64,000 bases of DNA from Clostridiales bacterium (GTDB taxonomy: Bacteria; Bacillota; Clostridia; Lachnospirales; Lachnospiraceae): assembly GCA_021204085.1 (NCBI GenBank), contig JAJPZY010000144.1:23679-87678 (forward strand), read 5' to 3'. The notes below the pieces were generated by a model. It ran no database searches and was not told the origin of the DNA. It saw nothing but the letters and a program-made list of their open reading frames with translations. Both the position numbers and the translations under genes were made by a program. Shown in pieces: positions 9,525 through 18,057 of the stretch (positions are counted from its first letter, which is position 1; the number at the start of each line of letters is the position of its first letter).

Positions 9525-9761
9525 TTACTCCTGCTGCACGATCTCGACGACGACTTTTTTGTCTTCGCGGGACGCGGCTGCCTTCACAACGGATCGGATG
9601 GCTTTGGCAATTCTGCCCTGCTTACCGATAACTTTGCCCATATCGGTCTGCGCAACGTGGAGTTCAAGGACAGTCACTCGCTCTTTCTCTGTCTCAGTGA
9701 CAGATACCTCTTCCGGGTGGTCGACCAGTGATTTTGCAATTACTTCCACTAACTCCTTCAT
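9525..9761 (-). CDS. khpA: KH-domain RNA-binding protein KhpA (YlqC)
   Basis: 78 residues, a single KH domain with the GKQG loop (GKVIGKQGRIAKAIRSVVKAA). KhpA proteins bind RNA, often as a partner of KhpB/Jag, and affect cell length and small-RNA function in Gram-positives. Located between rpsP and rimM as is usual. Gap to rpsP is 17 bases, so they are surely co-transcribed. Confidence 0.93.
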   Translation of the reverse strand: MKELVEVIAKSLVDHPEEVSVTETEKERVTVLELHVAQTDMGKVIGKQGRIAKAIRSVVKAAASREDKKVVVEIVQQE

Positions 9762-9778
9762 TAGATCACCTCACCAAT

Positions 9779-10021
9779 CTATTTCTCGATACCCGCGATC
9801 TTGAAGATCTTGTCCACAGTCTGTGTGGGCTGAGCGCCGGTAGCCAGCCATTTCTTTGCTGCTTCCTCATCTACACGGATGACAGACGGCTCTTTAGTCG
9901 GATCATAGTAGCCAATCTCCTCGATGAATCTGCCGTCACGCGGGCTTCTCGCATCTGCTACAACGATTCTGTAAAAAGGCGCTTTCTTCTGTCCCATTCT
10001 CTTTAATCTGATCTTTACCAT
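9779..10021 (-). CDS. rpsP: Small ribosomal subunit protein bS16
   Basis: 80 residues, full length. [25 protein letters not shown] is the family opening; [15 protein letters not shown] and the [14 protein letters not shown] segment follow. It assembles early into the 30S body. Preceded by AGGAGGTGAAGAAA and cotranscribed with ffh and khpA. Confidence 0.97.
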   Translation of the reverse strand: MVKIRLKRMGQKKAPFYRIVVADARSPRDGRFIEEIGYYDPTKEPSVIRVDEEAAKKWLATGAQPTQTVDKIFKIAGIEK

Positions 10022-10117
10022 TTTTCTTCACCTCCTGTAAAGTATAATTATATCTTAACGACCCATATCAGGCTGCAGCTGATGCAGCTCGAATGAATCC
10101 GTTAATGGCTTACTTCT

Positions 10118-11500
10118 CTAAAATGGGAAGCCTTTCATACCGCCCATCTTTCCTCCGAAGCCTCCGAAACCTCCCATACCGCGCCGCCCTTTTTTCGAGC
10201 CGCCGGTCATCTGCTTCATCATCTTACGCGCCTGATCAAATTGCTTTACCAGACGGTTGACCTCACTGATATCAACGCCCGCGCCCGCGGCAATTCTCCG
10301 CTTACGGCTGGGATTCATCAGAGCAGGATTTTCTCTCTCCTCGGGAGTCATCGAATAGATGATGCCTTCAATGCGCGCCATCTTCTTATCATCCATGGCA
10401 TCCTCAATCTGCTTCATCTGGGAATTGTTCATTCCCGGCATCATACCGAGAACCGAGGCAATCCCGCCCATCTTTTTCATCTGATTCATGGACTCCAGGT
10501 AATCATTGTAAGAAAACTCCGCTTTGCGCATGCGCTGCTCCATCTCAGCGGCTTTTTCCTGATCCATCTCGGCTTCCGCCTTCTCAATGAGAGAAAGAAC
10601 ATCGCCCATGCCCAGGATTCGGGAAGCCATCCGATCCGGATAGAACTGCTCGAGATCTGAGAGTTTCTCACCCATGCCGGCGTAAAAGATCGGCTTACCG
10701 GTCACTGCACGGATGGAAAGCGCCGCACCTCCTCGGGTGTCGCCGTCAAGCTTCGTGATGATCACGCCGTCGATACCAACCTTTTCATCGAAAGTGCTGG
10801 CCACATTCACCGCATCCTGTCCGGTCATGGCGTCCACCACCAGAACCGTCTGCGCCACGTCCACATGCGCTTTGATCTCCGCAAGCTCAGTCATCATATC
10901 CTCATCGATATGAAGACGTCCGGCAGTATCCAGAATAATGATATTATGTCCATTCTTCGCCGCGTGCTCCACAGCGGCTTTTGCTATGTCAACAGGATTA
11001 TGGCCGTCCCCCATGGAGAAGACATCCACTCCCTGCTTTTCCCCGTTGATCTGCAGCTGCTGAATCGCAGCCGGACGATACACGTCACAGGCCACCAACA
11101 GCGGTTTTTTCCCTTTCAGCTTATACTTGCCCGCAAGCTTCGCCGCAGTGGTCGTCTTGCCGGCACCCTGAAGACCCGCCATCATGATGATCGTAGTGGC
11201 CTGACCGGGATTCAGGCGAATCTCCACGGTCTCGGAGCCCATCATCTTTACCATTTCTTCGTTTACGATCTTGATGACCATCTGCCCCGGATTCAGACCG
11301 TTCATTACATCGGATCCGACTGCCCGCTCCTGCACGGCCGCAATGAACTGCTTAACTACACGGAAGTTAACGTCCGCCTCCAAAAGCGCCATCTTCACTT
11401 CCTTCAAAGCAGCCTTCACATCGGCCTCCGTCAGGCGGCCTTTGCTCCTCAGGTTCTTAAAAACATTCTGGAGTTTTTCAGATAAACTGTCAAATGCCAT
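10118..11500 (-). CDS. ffh: Signal recognition particle protein Ffh
   Basis: 460 residues: N-terminal four-helix bundle, GTPase G domain with GLQGAGKTTTAAKLA (G1), DTAGRLH (G3) and TKLDGD (G4), then a methionine-rich M domain ending in a Gly/Met-rich tail. It binds 4.5S RNA and signal sequences and docks with FtsY, which is also in this window at 20 kb. Start at ATG 11500 (MAFDSLSEKLQ) follows GGAGG; the open frame extends 40 codons upstream but overlaps ylxM and lacks a site. One base separates it from the ylxM stop. Confidence 0.96.
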   Translation of the reverse strand: MAFDSLSEKLQNVFKNLRSKGRLTEADVKAALKEVKMALLEADVNFRVVKQFIAAVQERAVGSDVMNGLNPGQMVIKIVNEEMVKMMGSETVEIRLNPGQATTIIMMAGLQGAGKTTTAAKLAGKYKLKGKKPLLVACDVYRPAAIQQLQINGEKQGVDVFSMGDGHNPVDIAKAAVEHAAKNGHNIIILDTAGRLHIDEDMMTELAEIKAHVDVAQTVLVVDAMTGQDAVNVASTFDEKVGIDGVIITKLDGDTRGGAALSIRAVTGKPIFYAGMGEKLSDLEQFYPDRMASRILGMGDVLSLIEKAEAEMDQEKAAEMEQRMRKAEFSYNDYLESMNQMKKMGGIASVLGMMPGMNNSQMKQIEDAMDDKKMARIEGIIYSMTPEERENPALMNPSRKRRIAAGAGVDISEVNRLVKQFDQARKMMKQMTGGSKKGRRGMGGFGGFGGKMGGMKGFPF

Positions 11501-11501
11501 G

Positions 11502-11852
11502 CTATAATTCCTCCAAAATACGCCCGGAAATCTGATGGATCTCCTTAAGCGTCTCTGCGCAATCCTCCTGCCCGGCTCTTTCTCCGGCAGACAATTCACA
11601 GATACTGGTGACATCCTCACGCGTCTTCAGGAAACGCTCTACCAGGTGAAGCTTCTCCTCATAGGTAGCCAGAATCTGATCACATCGCCGAACCAGATCA
11701 TGCACGCCCTGACGGCTGATACCGCGCTCCGCAGCAATCTCACCCAGAGACATATCGTTTAATACCACATCTTCATACACACTTTTCTGATGATCTGTCA
11801 GCAATTCTCCGTAAAAATCGTACAAAAAAATCTGACGCCCAATTTTCTCCAT
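11502..11852 (-). CDS. ylxM: YlxM-like helix-turn-helix SRP accessory protein
   Basis: 116 residues of the UPF0122/YlxM family. It opens MEKIGRQIFLYDFYGELLTDHQ and contains a sigma-70 region-4-like helix-turn-helix (DMSLGEIAAERGISRQGVHDLVRR). In streptococci YlxM binds SRP components and modulates Ffh GTPase activity. Directly upstream of ffh with one base between. Start ATG 11852 follows AAGGTGATTGAC; the longer upstream frame is not supported. Confidence 0.9.
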   Translation of the reverse strand: MEKIGRQIFLYDFYGELLTDHQKSVYEDVVLNDMSLGEIAAERGISRQGVHDLVRRCDQILATYEEKLHLVERFLKTREDVTSICELSAGERAGQEDCAETLKEIHQISGRILEEL

Positions 11853-11868
11853 GTCAATCACCTTGGGT

Positions 11869-11897
11869 AGAGTAACACAGAAAAAATCGGGTGTCAA
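11869..11897 (-). promoter_or_regulatory. Predicted promoter of the ylxM-ffh-rpsP operon
   Basis: Minus strand TTGACA (11897-11892), 17 bases, TACTCT (11874-11869), 17 bases upstream of the ylxM start, which implies a very short leader. Confidence 0.7.
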
Positions 11898-11940
11898 GTA
11901 AAATATCTTTACAGTATAATATTTTTCAATCTGCAATAAA

Positions 11941-12612
11941 TCAATTCTTCTCCAGGAACGAATACACAACCGCTGCCAGTGCGCCGCCGATGAGCGGACC
12001 GACAATGAAAATCCACAGCTGAGCCAATGCGTCGCCGCCTGCGAAGATCGCGGGCATCAGACTTCTCGCCGGATTGACCGAAGTGCCGGTCAGGGCGATA
12101 CCCAGAATATGTACCAGTGTCAACGTCAGGCCGATGACCAGACCGGAAACCGCCGTATTCTCCACCTTGCTCGTCACGCCGATAATGGCAATTACAAAAA
12201 CAAAGGTAAGAATAATCTCAACCAGCAAAGCGCCGCCGACTGTGCCGTTCTCCCATCCCGCCTGAATCTGGTTCGCGCCGAAACCGCAGTCCCAGCCGAA
12301 AACTACACCGAGCACCACGCAGCCGAGCGCCGCGCCGATAATCTGGGAAATGACATACCCCACAAACTCCACTGCGGACAGCTGCTTGCGGATCAGCATC
12401 GCAATCGATACTGCCGGATTGATGTGGCATCCCGAAATGTTGCCGATGCTGTAAGCCATGGCGACAATGACCAGACCAAAGGCCAGAGCCGTCAGAATGT
12501 AGCCGCCGCCGTTCGCACTGTCGCAGCCAACTGCCACCGCCGTGCCGCAGCCAAAGGTGACAAGGACAAAGGTGCCGATGATCTCAGCAATGTACTTCTT
12601 CATACTTTCCAT
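11941..12612 (-). CDS. aqpZ: Aquaporin Z-type water channel
   Basis: 223 residues with six membrane segments and two half-helix NPA boxes: HINPAVS (Asn at 65) and SVNPARS (near 185). The filter residues typical of water channels are present: Phe in the LAFGL segment, His in LTLVHILG, Thr in TGTSV and Arg after the second NPA. This favours AqpZ over a glycerol facilitator. ATG 12612 has AAAGGAGGT ahead. Single gene between two unrelated operons. Confidence 0.92.
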   Translation of the reverse strand: MESMKKYIAEIIGTFVLVTFGCGTAVAVGCDSANGGGYILTALAFGLVIVAMAYSIGNISGCHINPAVSIAMLIRKQLSAVEFVGYVISQIIGAALGCVVLGVVFGWDCGFGANQIQAGWENGTVGGALLVEIILTFVFVIAIIGVTSKVENTAVSGLVIGLTLTLVHILGIALTGTSVNPARSLMPAIFAGGDALAQLWIFIVGPLIGGALAAVVYSFLEKN

Positions 12613-12698
12613 ATGAAAACCTCCTTTTCGTAATAGGGCTCTTCGCAGCTTCCTCACTGCCTCTGCGAGAGCAGATTGTCAATCTGTTATCAAAGTAA

Positions 12699-12727
12699 AG
12701 TGTAACACATAATTTGTTATATAACAA
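12699..12727 (-). promoter_or_regulatory. Predicted aqpZ promoter with palindromic operator over the -35
   Basis: TTGTTA (12727-12722), 17 bases, TACACT (12704-12699). The -35 is embedded in the perfect 14-base palindrome TTGTTATATAACAA (12714-12727), a plausible repressor or activator site. The rest of the 12613-12911 gap holds repeat family 2 copy B and no gene. Confidence 0.5.
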
Positions 12728-12859
12728 CCGCCCAATATTATTTCTTATTCTTTTGACAAAAAATTCACTCTGAATTTCACTATCTGCTCACCTCAGTTCA
12801 TCTGACCGTATGAACCCTCGCATATTACTGATTGCGGCTTTCCCTTACATTTTGCAATG

Positions 12860-12923
12860 ATTCAGAACCCGGTAGATTTGCAGAAAAAAACTATCTGACG
12901 AGAACGCGGTACTAGTTCTGAAT
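12860..12923. repeat. Inverted-repeat element, family 2, copy B
   Basis: Ends ATTCAGAACC (12860-12869) and AGTTCTGAAT (12914-12923) are inverted copies with one mismatch. The interior AGATTTGCAGAAAAA and CGAGAACGCG match copy A at 39.3 kb in reverse orientation; this copy lacks one arm of the inner stem. The right end overlaps the last codons of the M14-like gene and contains its TAG stop (12912-12914). Confidence 0.65.
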
Positions 12924-13847
12924 ATTTGCCACTATTTTATATACGGAAGTATGAGAATACGTCATGGGATCATTATGAGCGAAAAAAATAGTCCCATCCA
13001 CCGGAGAAAGGATTCGCTCCAGCACTTCTCCCTCATACGGATCCAGAATTTCCGCCAGCAGTTCACCCTGGCTGACCGCCTGTCCGACGTTCACTTTTCC
13101 GTCAAAAATGCCGGACGCATCCGAGCGGACATTTGCCATTTCCCGGTCAGATACCACCTCAGAAATATATCCGTCATGAGATTTATAATTCAGAATTCCC
13201 TGTTTTCCGAGGAAATTCAATACATACCGCACAGCCTGCATGGCTGATTCCCGGTCGATGGTGTCGGTACTCGCCGTGTAAACGCTGAATGCCTTGCTCT
13301 CCCAGATCTGCCAGTTATAGTTGAGCGTCGTCGTGTCGTAAGGCCGCACCTCACGGATAACCACATAAGGGAACCCGAATTGTTTCGCCAGTTCCACATC
13401 CTCCAGGCCGGTCCGCATCATCCGGACATGCGGAATAAAATTTCCCGGCATATAAAAACTGGTAAACTGCATGCCATATGTATAATCTTTGATTTCCTCA
13501 AAAATTCCCGCTGCGATGCGCTGCGTCGTCTCGCCGAGATTATATCCGGGAAACATGCGGTTGATATCACTGTTATCAATCGGCCAGAATCGTTTCTGTA
13601 TGTTCATAGAATACGGATTCATGGATGGAATAACTAAAATCTTATATCCGGGGTTTAACTTTCCCTTTTTCTCCAGCTGCTTCAGCTGACGAATGATCTG
13701 CGAACAGGTAAACAACTGCTGTACCTCGTTGCCCCGGCAGCCGCCTACGATACAGGCTGACTTTTCTCCGCTTCCGAACTCATAGCCGGTCACACGAAAG
13801 TCATCCCTATACAGGGATTTTATCTCATAAACAGTTTTTTTCGTCAT
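12912..13847 (-). CDS. AstE/aspartoacylase-like M14 family protein with degenerate zinc site
   Basis: 311 residues of the succinylglutamate desuccinylase/aspartoacylase family, a relative of carboxypeptidase M14 enzymes. Unlike its upstream neighbour, it reads GGCRGNE at residues 35-41 where the family has GxHGDE, so the zinc histidine is Arg38. The segment that should carry the third zinc ligand (about 125-133, GMQFTSFYM) has no histidine, and the catalytic glutamate region reads AFSVYTAST. It is therefore probably a pseudo-enzyme. The C-terminal beta domain (PVDGTIFFAHND) is kept. ATG overlaps the previous stop by 4 bases, so the two are translated together. The last residues (NIQN) and the stop come from repeat family 2 copy B. 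Confidence 0.8.
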   Translation of the reverse strand: MTKKTVYEIKSLYRDDFRVTGYEFGSGEKSACIVGGCRGNEVQQLFTCSQIIRQLKQLEKKGKLNPGYKILVIPSMNPYSMNIQKRFWPIDNSDINRMFPGYNLGETTQRIAAGIFEEIKDYTYGMQFTSFYMPGNFIPHVRMMRTGLEDVELAKQFGFPYVVIREVRPYDTTTLNYNWQIWESKAFSVYTASTDTIDRESAMQAVRYVLNFLGKQGILNYKSHDGYISEVVSDREMANVRSDASGIFDGKVNVGQAVSQGELLAEILDPYEGEVLERILSPVDGTIFFAHNDPMTYSHTSVYKIVANIQN

Positions 13848-14776
13848 AGCACATCCTCCAGAATTCGCGCAAGCAGAGACCCCTCATCTACTACCGGATA
13901 CTCCCGGATGGTAAACAGCAGCCCATCCGTCGGTGAAGTAACGTGATCCAGTTCCTCGCCGGTCATCGGATTTACAATGCTTCCGATAAAATCACCCTGT
14001 TTCACCCGGTCGCCATGCATCGCATTTTTGATAAAAATCCCGCTGTGCGGCGCGTTTAAGAAACTGACCTTTCCGTCCTCAGAGATAATGGGATCTGTCG
14101 TAACCGCGATATCCTCCTGCCAGATGCCCAGATCATGCATCAGATGAAAAATTCCGTCTGTCAGCCGTTTTCCGTATTCTTTTGTAATCCGCATACCTAC
14201 GCCCATCTCCACAACAATGGTTGCCACGCCTCTCGCGTTCATGGTATGCGCCAGCGTAGACTCCAGAACAGTGCTCGCTGCGTGCACCCAGATAAAATCC
14301 AGATTCAGCTTTTTCGCAAGAGGCACAAGCTTCTCACTGGTATTGACATTGATTCGCGCCTGCGGCATCTCCGTCAGGAAAATATTGCTGGCGTGGATGT
14401 CAATGCACACATCCGCCCCATCCAGATCATTACAGATTTCCGATGCCACATACTCTGTCATACTTCCATCCCGGTTTCCCGGAAACAGGCGGTTCATATC
14501 CAGATCAAACGCCGGAATTCCCCGGGTCAAAGAATCAATTCCCAGCGGATTCATCGCCGGGTAGATATCTACCGTACCGGTCAGGAGCTCTTTTCTTTCC
14601 CGAATCCTTCGCAGAACCTCATAGCAGACATACTGCCCTTCCAGTTCATCTCCGTGCGTCCCCGTTACAATACAGATCCGCTTGCCGCAGTCCGCCCCGT
14701 CCGGGGTCACCCGCATTTTTCTTATATTTAAAACTTCGTCCACGGGCAGGCCCACGGACGCTACGTTCTTAATCAT
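13844..14776 (-). CDS. AstE/aspartoacylase-like zinc hydrolase (M14 family)
   Basis: 310 residues with an intact metal site: His41 and Glu44 in GTHGDE, His128 in DVCIDIHAS, and the catalytic Glu190 in TIVVEMG. Such enzymes cleave an amide bond next to a free carboxylate (N-acyl amino acids or peptide-like amides). The substrate here is unknown. The C-terminal beta domain follows (FLNAPHSGIFI, SPTDGLLFTIREYPVV). It is translated with a degenerate paralogue behind it. The gap upstream carries the GTCCGTAT palindrome array, and beyond it lies a transglutaminase/ATP-grasp operon suggesting peptide chemistry. Confidence 0.82.
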   Translation of the reverse strand: MIKNVASVGLPVDEVLNIRKMRVTPDGADCGKRICIVTGTHGDELEGQYVCYEVLRRIRERKELLTGTVDIYPAMNPLGIDSLTRGIPAFDLDMNRLFPGNRDGSMTEYVASEICNDLDGADVCIDIHASNIFLTEMPQARINVNTSEKLVPLAKKLNLDFIWVHAASTVLESTLAHTMNARGVATIVVEMGVGMRITKEYGKRLTDGIFHLMHDLGIWQEDIAVTTDPIISEDGKVSFLNAPHSGIFIKNAMHGDRVKQGDFIGSIVNPMTGEELDHVTSPTDGLLFTIREYPVVDEGSLLARILEDVL

Positions 14777-14896
14777 ATTCTGTAATGCTATCCTTTCTAC
14801 CTTTTTACTGCATGTGTTTGCCGAAGATTACCTTTCACATTCGACAGACACATTTTTTCAAGCCATTCAGACTATATTTGTTTTTTCTGAGATTTC

Positions 14897-15083
14897 GTCC
14901 GTATGTTTTCGTATCCAATACGGACTGATTTTATCCTTCCTGCAATCTCGTCCGTATACTTTCATATCCCATACGGACTAAATCCAACAATTCCTTCAAT
15001 TTCGTCCGTATCTATTCTTACCCCTACGGACAAGTTCACATACTATACCACATTGATCCGTATGACGCAACATGACATACGGA
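14897..15083. repeat. Array of four GTCCGTAT/ATACGGAC palindromes with 53-54 bp period
   Basis: Four hairpins: GTCCGTAT 14897-14904 with ATACGGAC 14918-14925; 14950-14957 with 14971-14978; GTCCGTA 15004-15010 with TACGGAC 15025-15031; TCCGTAT 15057-15063 with ATACGGA 15077-15083. Left-arm starts are 53, 54 and 53 bases apart. Loops of 13-14 bases are pyrimidine-rich and similar (TTTCNTATCC). A half site TTGTCCG follows near 15106. It occupies most of the 403-bp gap 14777-15179 between the M14 pair and the transglutaminase; no gene is seen there. Confidence 0.85.
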
Positions 15084-15179
15084 CTGTTTTTATATAACTT
15101 GTCTTTTGTCCGCACAACGTCTCCATTTATATAGAAGATTTTTTATATGCTCCAATGTTTGCCATGTTTCCTTTACCAT

Positions 15180-15968
15180 TCACCCCGTCTCGTGATCGCT
15201 CACGATGACGGACACACTCTGCCGCTGCATCCCGCCGCCGATCATCATACCCTTGTTCATCTGGCAGTCCGCAGCGTCTCTGCCGCAGGAAATGAAGATA
15301 TACTGGTCGTCCGCCTCACGGCCGTTTGTCGGATCGACACCATACCAGATGCCGTCCTCGCAGACTTCCACCCATGCATGGCTTGCGCCCTCGCCGATCA
15401 TCATACCTACCACATATCGGGCAGGTATGTGCTCCAGACGCAAAAGCGCCAGCAGAATATGCGCATAATCCTGGCAGACGCCATGCCGGGAAGACAAAGC
15501 TTCCTCCGCCTTTGTAGAAATGCCGGTGCTGCCCGGCAAATATACCATATCCCGATATAAAAGATTCATATAGTACACCGCTGCCTCCCGCGCAGACATA
15601 CCGAATACCGGGTGACTGCGCCAGTACGCCCGGATGGCATCTCCCGCTTTCGTATAGTAAGAAGAATAACGGTATTTTCCCAGTCCTTCCGTCTTTGCCG
15701 GACGTCCTGCAGACAGCCCGGTTCTGGCCAGTCCCTGGACGGTTATCCGAAAAAGACGGTGCGGCTGCTCCACAATTCCGCATAGCGTCTGATTTCCGAA
15801 AGAATCAACGCTCGTGAAATTCTGACTCTCCGGATCCAGAAAAATCCGGATTCCGTCAATCTCCTGCACCGCATCGCTTTTCGGGAAACATTTCAGGGTG
15901 TAATTGTGCTTCATTGCCGGTTCAGAGAACATCAGACTCATCTGATAAATAAAATGCAGTTCTCTCAC
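15180..15968 (-). CDS. Transglutaminase-like cysteine peptidase superfamily protein
   Basis: 262 residues. N-terminal beta region (bacterial transglutaminase-like N), then the core with the catalytic cysteine in SSRHGVCQDYAHILLALLR, the histidine in GEGASHAWVEVCEDG and the aspartate in YGVDPTNGRE. This three-gene set with alpha-E and circularly permuted ATP-grasp partners is widespread in bacteria; the transglutaminase is usually taken to be a peptidase or amidase acting on the product. Starts at GTG 15968 behind AAGGGGGAAA. 37 bases follow the alpha-E gene, so one transcript is likely. Confidence 0.87.
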   Translation of the reverse strand: MRELHFIYQMSLMFSEPAMKHNYTLKCFPKSDAVQEIDGIRIFLDPESQNFTSVDSFGNQTLCGIVEQPHRLFRITVQGLARTGLSAGRPAKTEGLGKYRYSSYYTKAGDAIRAYWRSHPVFGMSAREAAVYYMNLLYRDMVYLPGSTGISTKAEEALSSRHGVCQDYAHILLALLRLEHIPARYVVGMMIGEGASHAWVEVCEDGIWYGVDPTNGREADDQYIFISCGRDAADCQMNKGMMIGGGMQRQSVSVIVSDHETG

Positions 15969-16005
15969 AAAATTTCCCCCTTAGTTCGTTCTATATCTTC
16001 ACGTT

Positions 16006-16677
16006 TTATACGGACATGATTATAAGATTTTCAATCAGATTCACAATCCGGTAGTAATCTATCTGTTCCGCTGACGCGAGTTCCTCAATCTCGTCCAGAT
16101 ATTCCTTATGATAGCGCATACCGCTCTGCTCCACTCTTGGTCTTAAGCGTCCCAGTTCGCGTAGAATCTCTGCGCCATCCATACCCAAACGCGCATAGAG
16201 ATCAATCCGCTCAATCCGCTTTCCGGCTTTCAGAACATTCCGAACCTGCGGATTGTCTACTTTGTCATCCATAATCCCCCAGAATGCCATGATGTGATCA
16301 ATGACTTCCTGCAGCGGCAGTAGCGGCGCCTCGCTGATCTTTGCCTCCTGTATATCATAAATCGCCATCTGTATATACGCCAACGCCTCACTGCCCATGA
16401 TTTCACGCATGATAATGCTGTTATCATAAGCACGGGTAAGATTGCTGATGATGGAGTTCGGATCCTCCGTATCAAAAGGATATCTCTCACGGAATGAATC
16501 GGCGGAACCGTAGATATCCGGGATATCCAGTTTCTCATAAAAGATATGATAGTCCCCCATCAGGTCAATCATGGAATCATAACTCTCAAAATACAGGCAG
16601 AGCGTCGTATAAACCCGCTCCGTATAACGCCCCAGCCAGAATAAATTATCAATATGCTCTAATGAGATAGTACCCAT
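16006..16677 (-). CDS. Alpha-E domain protein (DUF403 family)
   Basis: 223 residues, all-helical, shorter than the roughly 300 usual for the family. Recognised from the start MGTISLEHIDNLFWLGRYTERV, in which the NLFWLGRYTER stretch is typical, and from its position between an ATP-grasp and a transglutaminase gene. The alpha-E name comes from its glutamate-rich helices; its biochemical role is not established. The start overlaps the ATP-grasp stop by 19 bases, a sign of coupled translation. Confidence 0.85.
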   Translation of the reverse strand: MGTISLEHIDNLFWLGRYTERVYTTLCLYFESYDSMIDLMGDYHIFYEKLDIPDIYGSADSFRERYPFDTEDPNSIISNLTRAYDNSIIMREIMGSEALAYIQMAIYDIQEAKISEAPLLPLQEVIDHIMAFWGIMDDKVDNPQVRNVLKAGKRIERIDLYARLGMDGAEILRELGRLRPRVEQSGMRYHKEYLDEIEELASAEQIDYYRIVNLIENLIIMSV

Positions 16678-17984
16678 GTGTCTTTAAATCCTCCTCCCTG
16701 TGATGAATTGACAATAAACGAATCCGGATTCCGGGTAAACCGCGTCAGACCGCTCTTCCAGACCATCGGCTCATCCGCCATCAGGACAAACGCCCGCAGA
16801 TCCGCTTTCCGCTGCACGATCTTATCCCCGTCCATGATATCCATATCTTCGAAATCAATCACTTCCTGCGCAATAAACCGCCGCGGCTCCGCTTTCAGCA
16901 GGGAAATAAAATCCGCCTTCTGCTGCTTTGTCATCGTGTTGCCGAAGACGACGCCGTAGCCGCCGGCTTCCGCCACATCCTTTAACACCAGATCATCAAA
17001 ATGCTCCAGAACATAGGCCATATCCTCCTCATAGAACGGCAGATAGGTCGGCGCATTGTTCAGAATCGGCTCCTCGCCCAGATAATACTTTATCATCTTC
17101 GGGACAAAGTAATAAATACCCTTATCATCCGCCACACCGTTGCCCGGCACATTCATAAGTGCCACATTGCCCTTGCGGAACACATCATAAATGTGCGGCA
17201 CGCCAATCAATGATTCCGGCTTAAAGTTCATCGGATCCAGATAATCGTCGGAAATTCTGCGGTAAACCGCGCCGACACGCTCTTTTTTCCCGGAATAATC
17301 CTTAAAGTAAAGGACATCATCCTCCACCACGAGATCCTGGCCGATCGCCAGCGTCGACCCGGTTTGCTCCGCCAGATAAGAATGCTCAAAATAAGCGAAA
17401 TTGAACCGTCCCGGCGTCAGGATTACATTCAGACCGCCGGTATTGACATAGTCCATCGTCTTTTTCAGCAGGTCCGCATAGTTACGGTTATCCTCAATTT
17501 TCACCTCACGGAATGTCTTCGGAGAGCTCATCCGGCAAAGCTGTCTGGCAATCATCGGGTAAGATGCACCGGAGGGCACCCGCAGGTTATCCTCCAGTAT
17601 GTACCACTCCTTATCCTTGCCACGCACCAGATCGATACCGGAAATATGGGAAGAAACATCGCGCACCGGACATACGCCTTCGCATTCCGCCATATAACCG
17701 CTGGAAGCAAAAATAAAGTCCTCAGGAACCACGCCGTCTTTTACAATCTTCTTCTCCCCGTAAATATCTTTCAAAAATAAGTTCAGCGCCTTCACCCGCT
17801 GCTTTAACCCCCGCTCCAGATAATCAAACTCATCCGCGCCGATCACCCGCGGAATCGCGTCAAACGGAAACAGCTGCTCGTGAAAAACATTATTTTTGTA
17901 AATACCGAATTTCACGCCGTAGCGTGCCAGCAGCCGATTGACCTTATCTGTATTCTGGAACAGATCCATGTCATAAAACTCCAT
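16659..17984 (-). CDS. Circularly permuted ATP-grasp protein
   Basis: 441 residues of the circularly permuted ATP-grasp (DUF404/DUF407) family. Family marks include FPFDAIPRVIGADEFDYLERGLKQR, FIFASSGYMAECEGV, WYILEDNLRVPSGASYP, NFAYFEHSYLAEQTG, GAVYRRISDDYLDP and the C-terminal DLRAFVLM. ATP-grasp folds join a carboxylate and an amine via an acyl phosphate, so a peptide or amide ligase is likely; the substrate is unknown. ATG 17984 follows AAGGAGACC. First gene of the operon with the alpha-E and transglutaminase genes. Confidence 0.88.
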   Translation of the reverse strand: MEFYDMDLFQNTDKVNRLLARYGVKFGIYKNNVFHEQLFPFDAIPRVIGADEFDYLERGLKQRVKALNLFLKDIYGEKKIVKDGVVPEDFIFASSGYMAECEGVCPVRDVSSHISGIDLVRGKDKEWYILEDNLRVPSGASYPMIARQLCRMSSPKTFREVKIEDNRNYADLLKKTMDYVNTGGLNVILTPGRFNFAYFEHSYLAEQTGSTLAIGQDLVVEDDVLYFKDYSGKKERVGAVYRRISDDYLDPMNFKPESLIGVPHIYDVFRKGNVALMNVPGNGVADDKGIYYFVPKMIKYYLGEEPILNNAPTYLPFYEEDMAYVLEHFDDLVLKDVAEAGGYGVVFGNTMTKQQKADFISLLKAEPRRFIAQEVIDFEDMDIMDGDKIVQRKADLRAFVLMADEPMVWKSGLTRFTRNPDSFIVNSSQGGGFKDTWVLSH

Positions 17985-18057
17985 ATCTGGTCTCCTTTCT
18001 GATTTCCCCTAGTCTCCCTGTTTTCATGTGATTTTACGAACTCATGCCCTGAAATCC

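Noticed and set aside
14897..15083. CRISPR array
   Set aside because: The repeats are interrupted palindromes, spacers are about 20 bases and similar to each other, only four units exist, and no cas genes are near.
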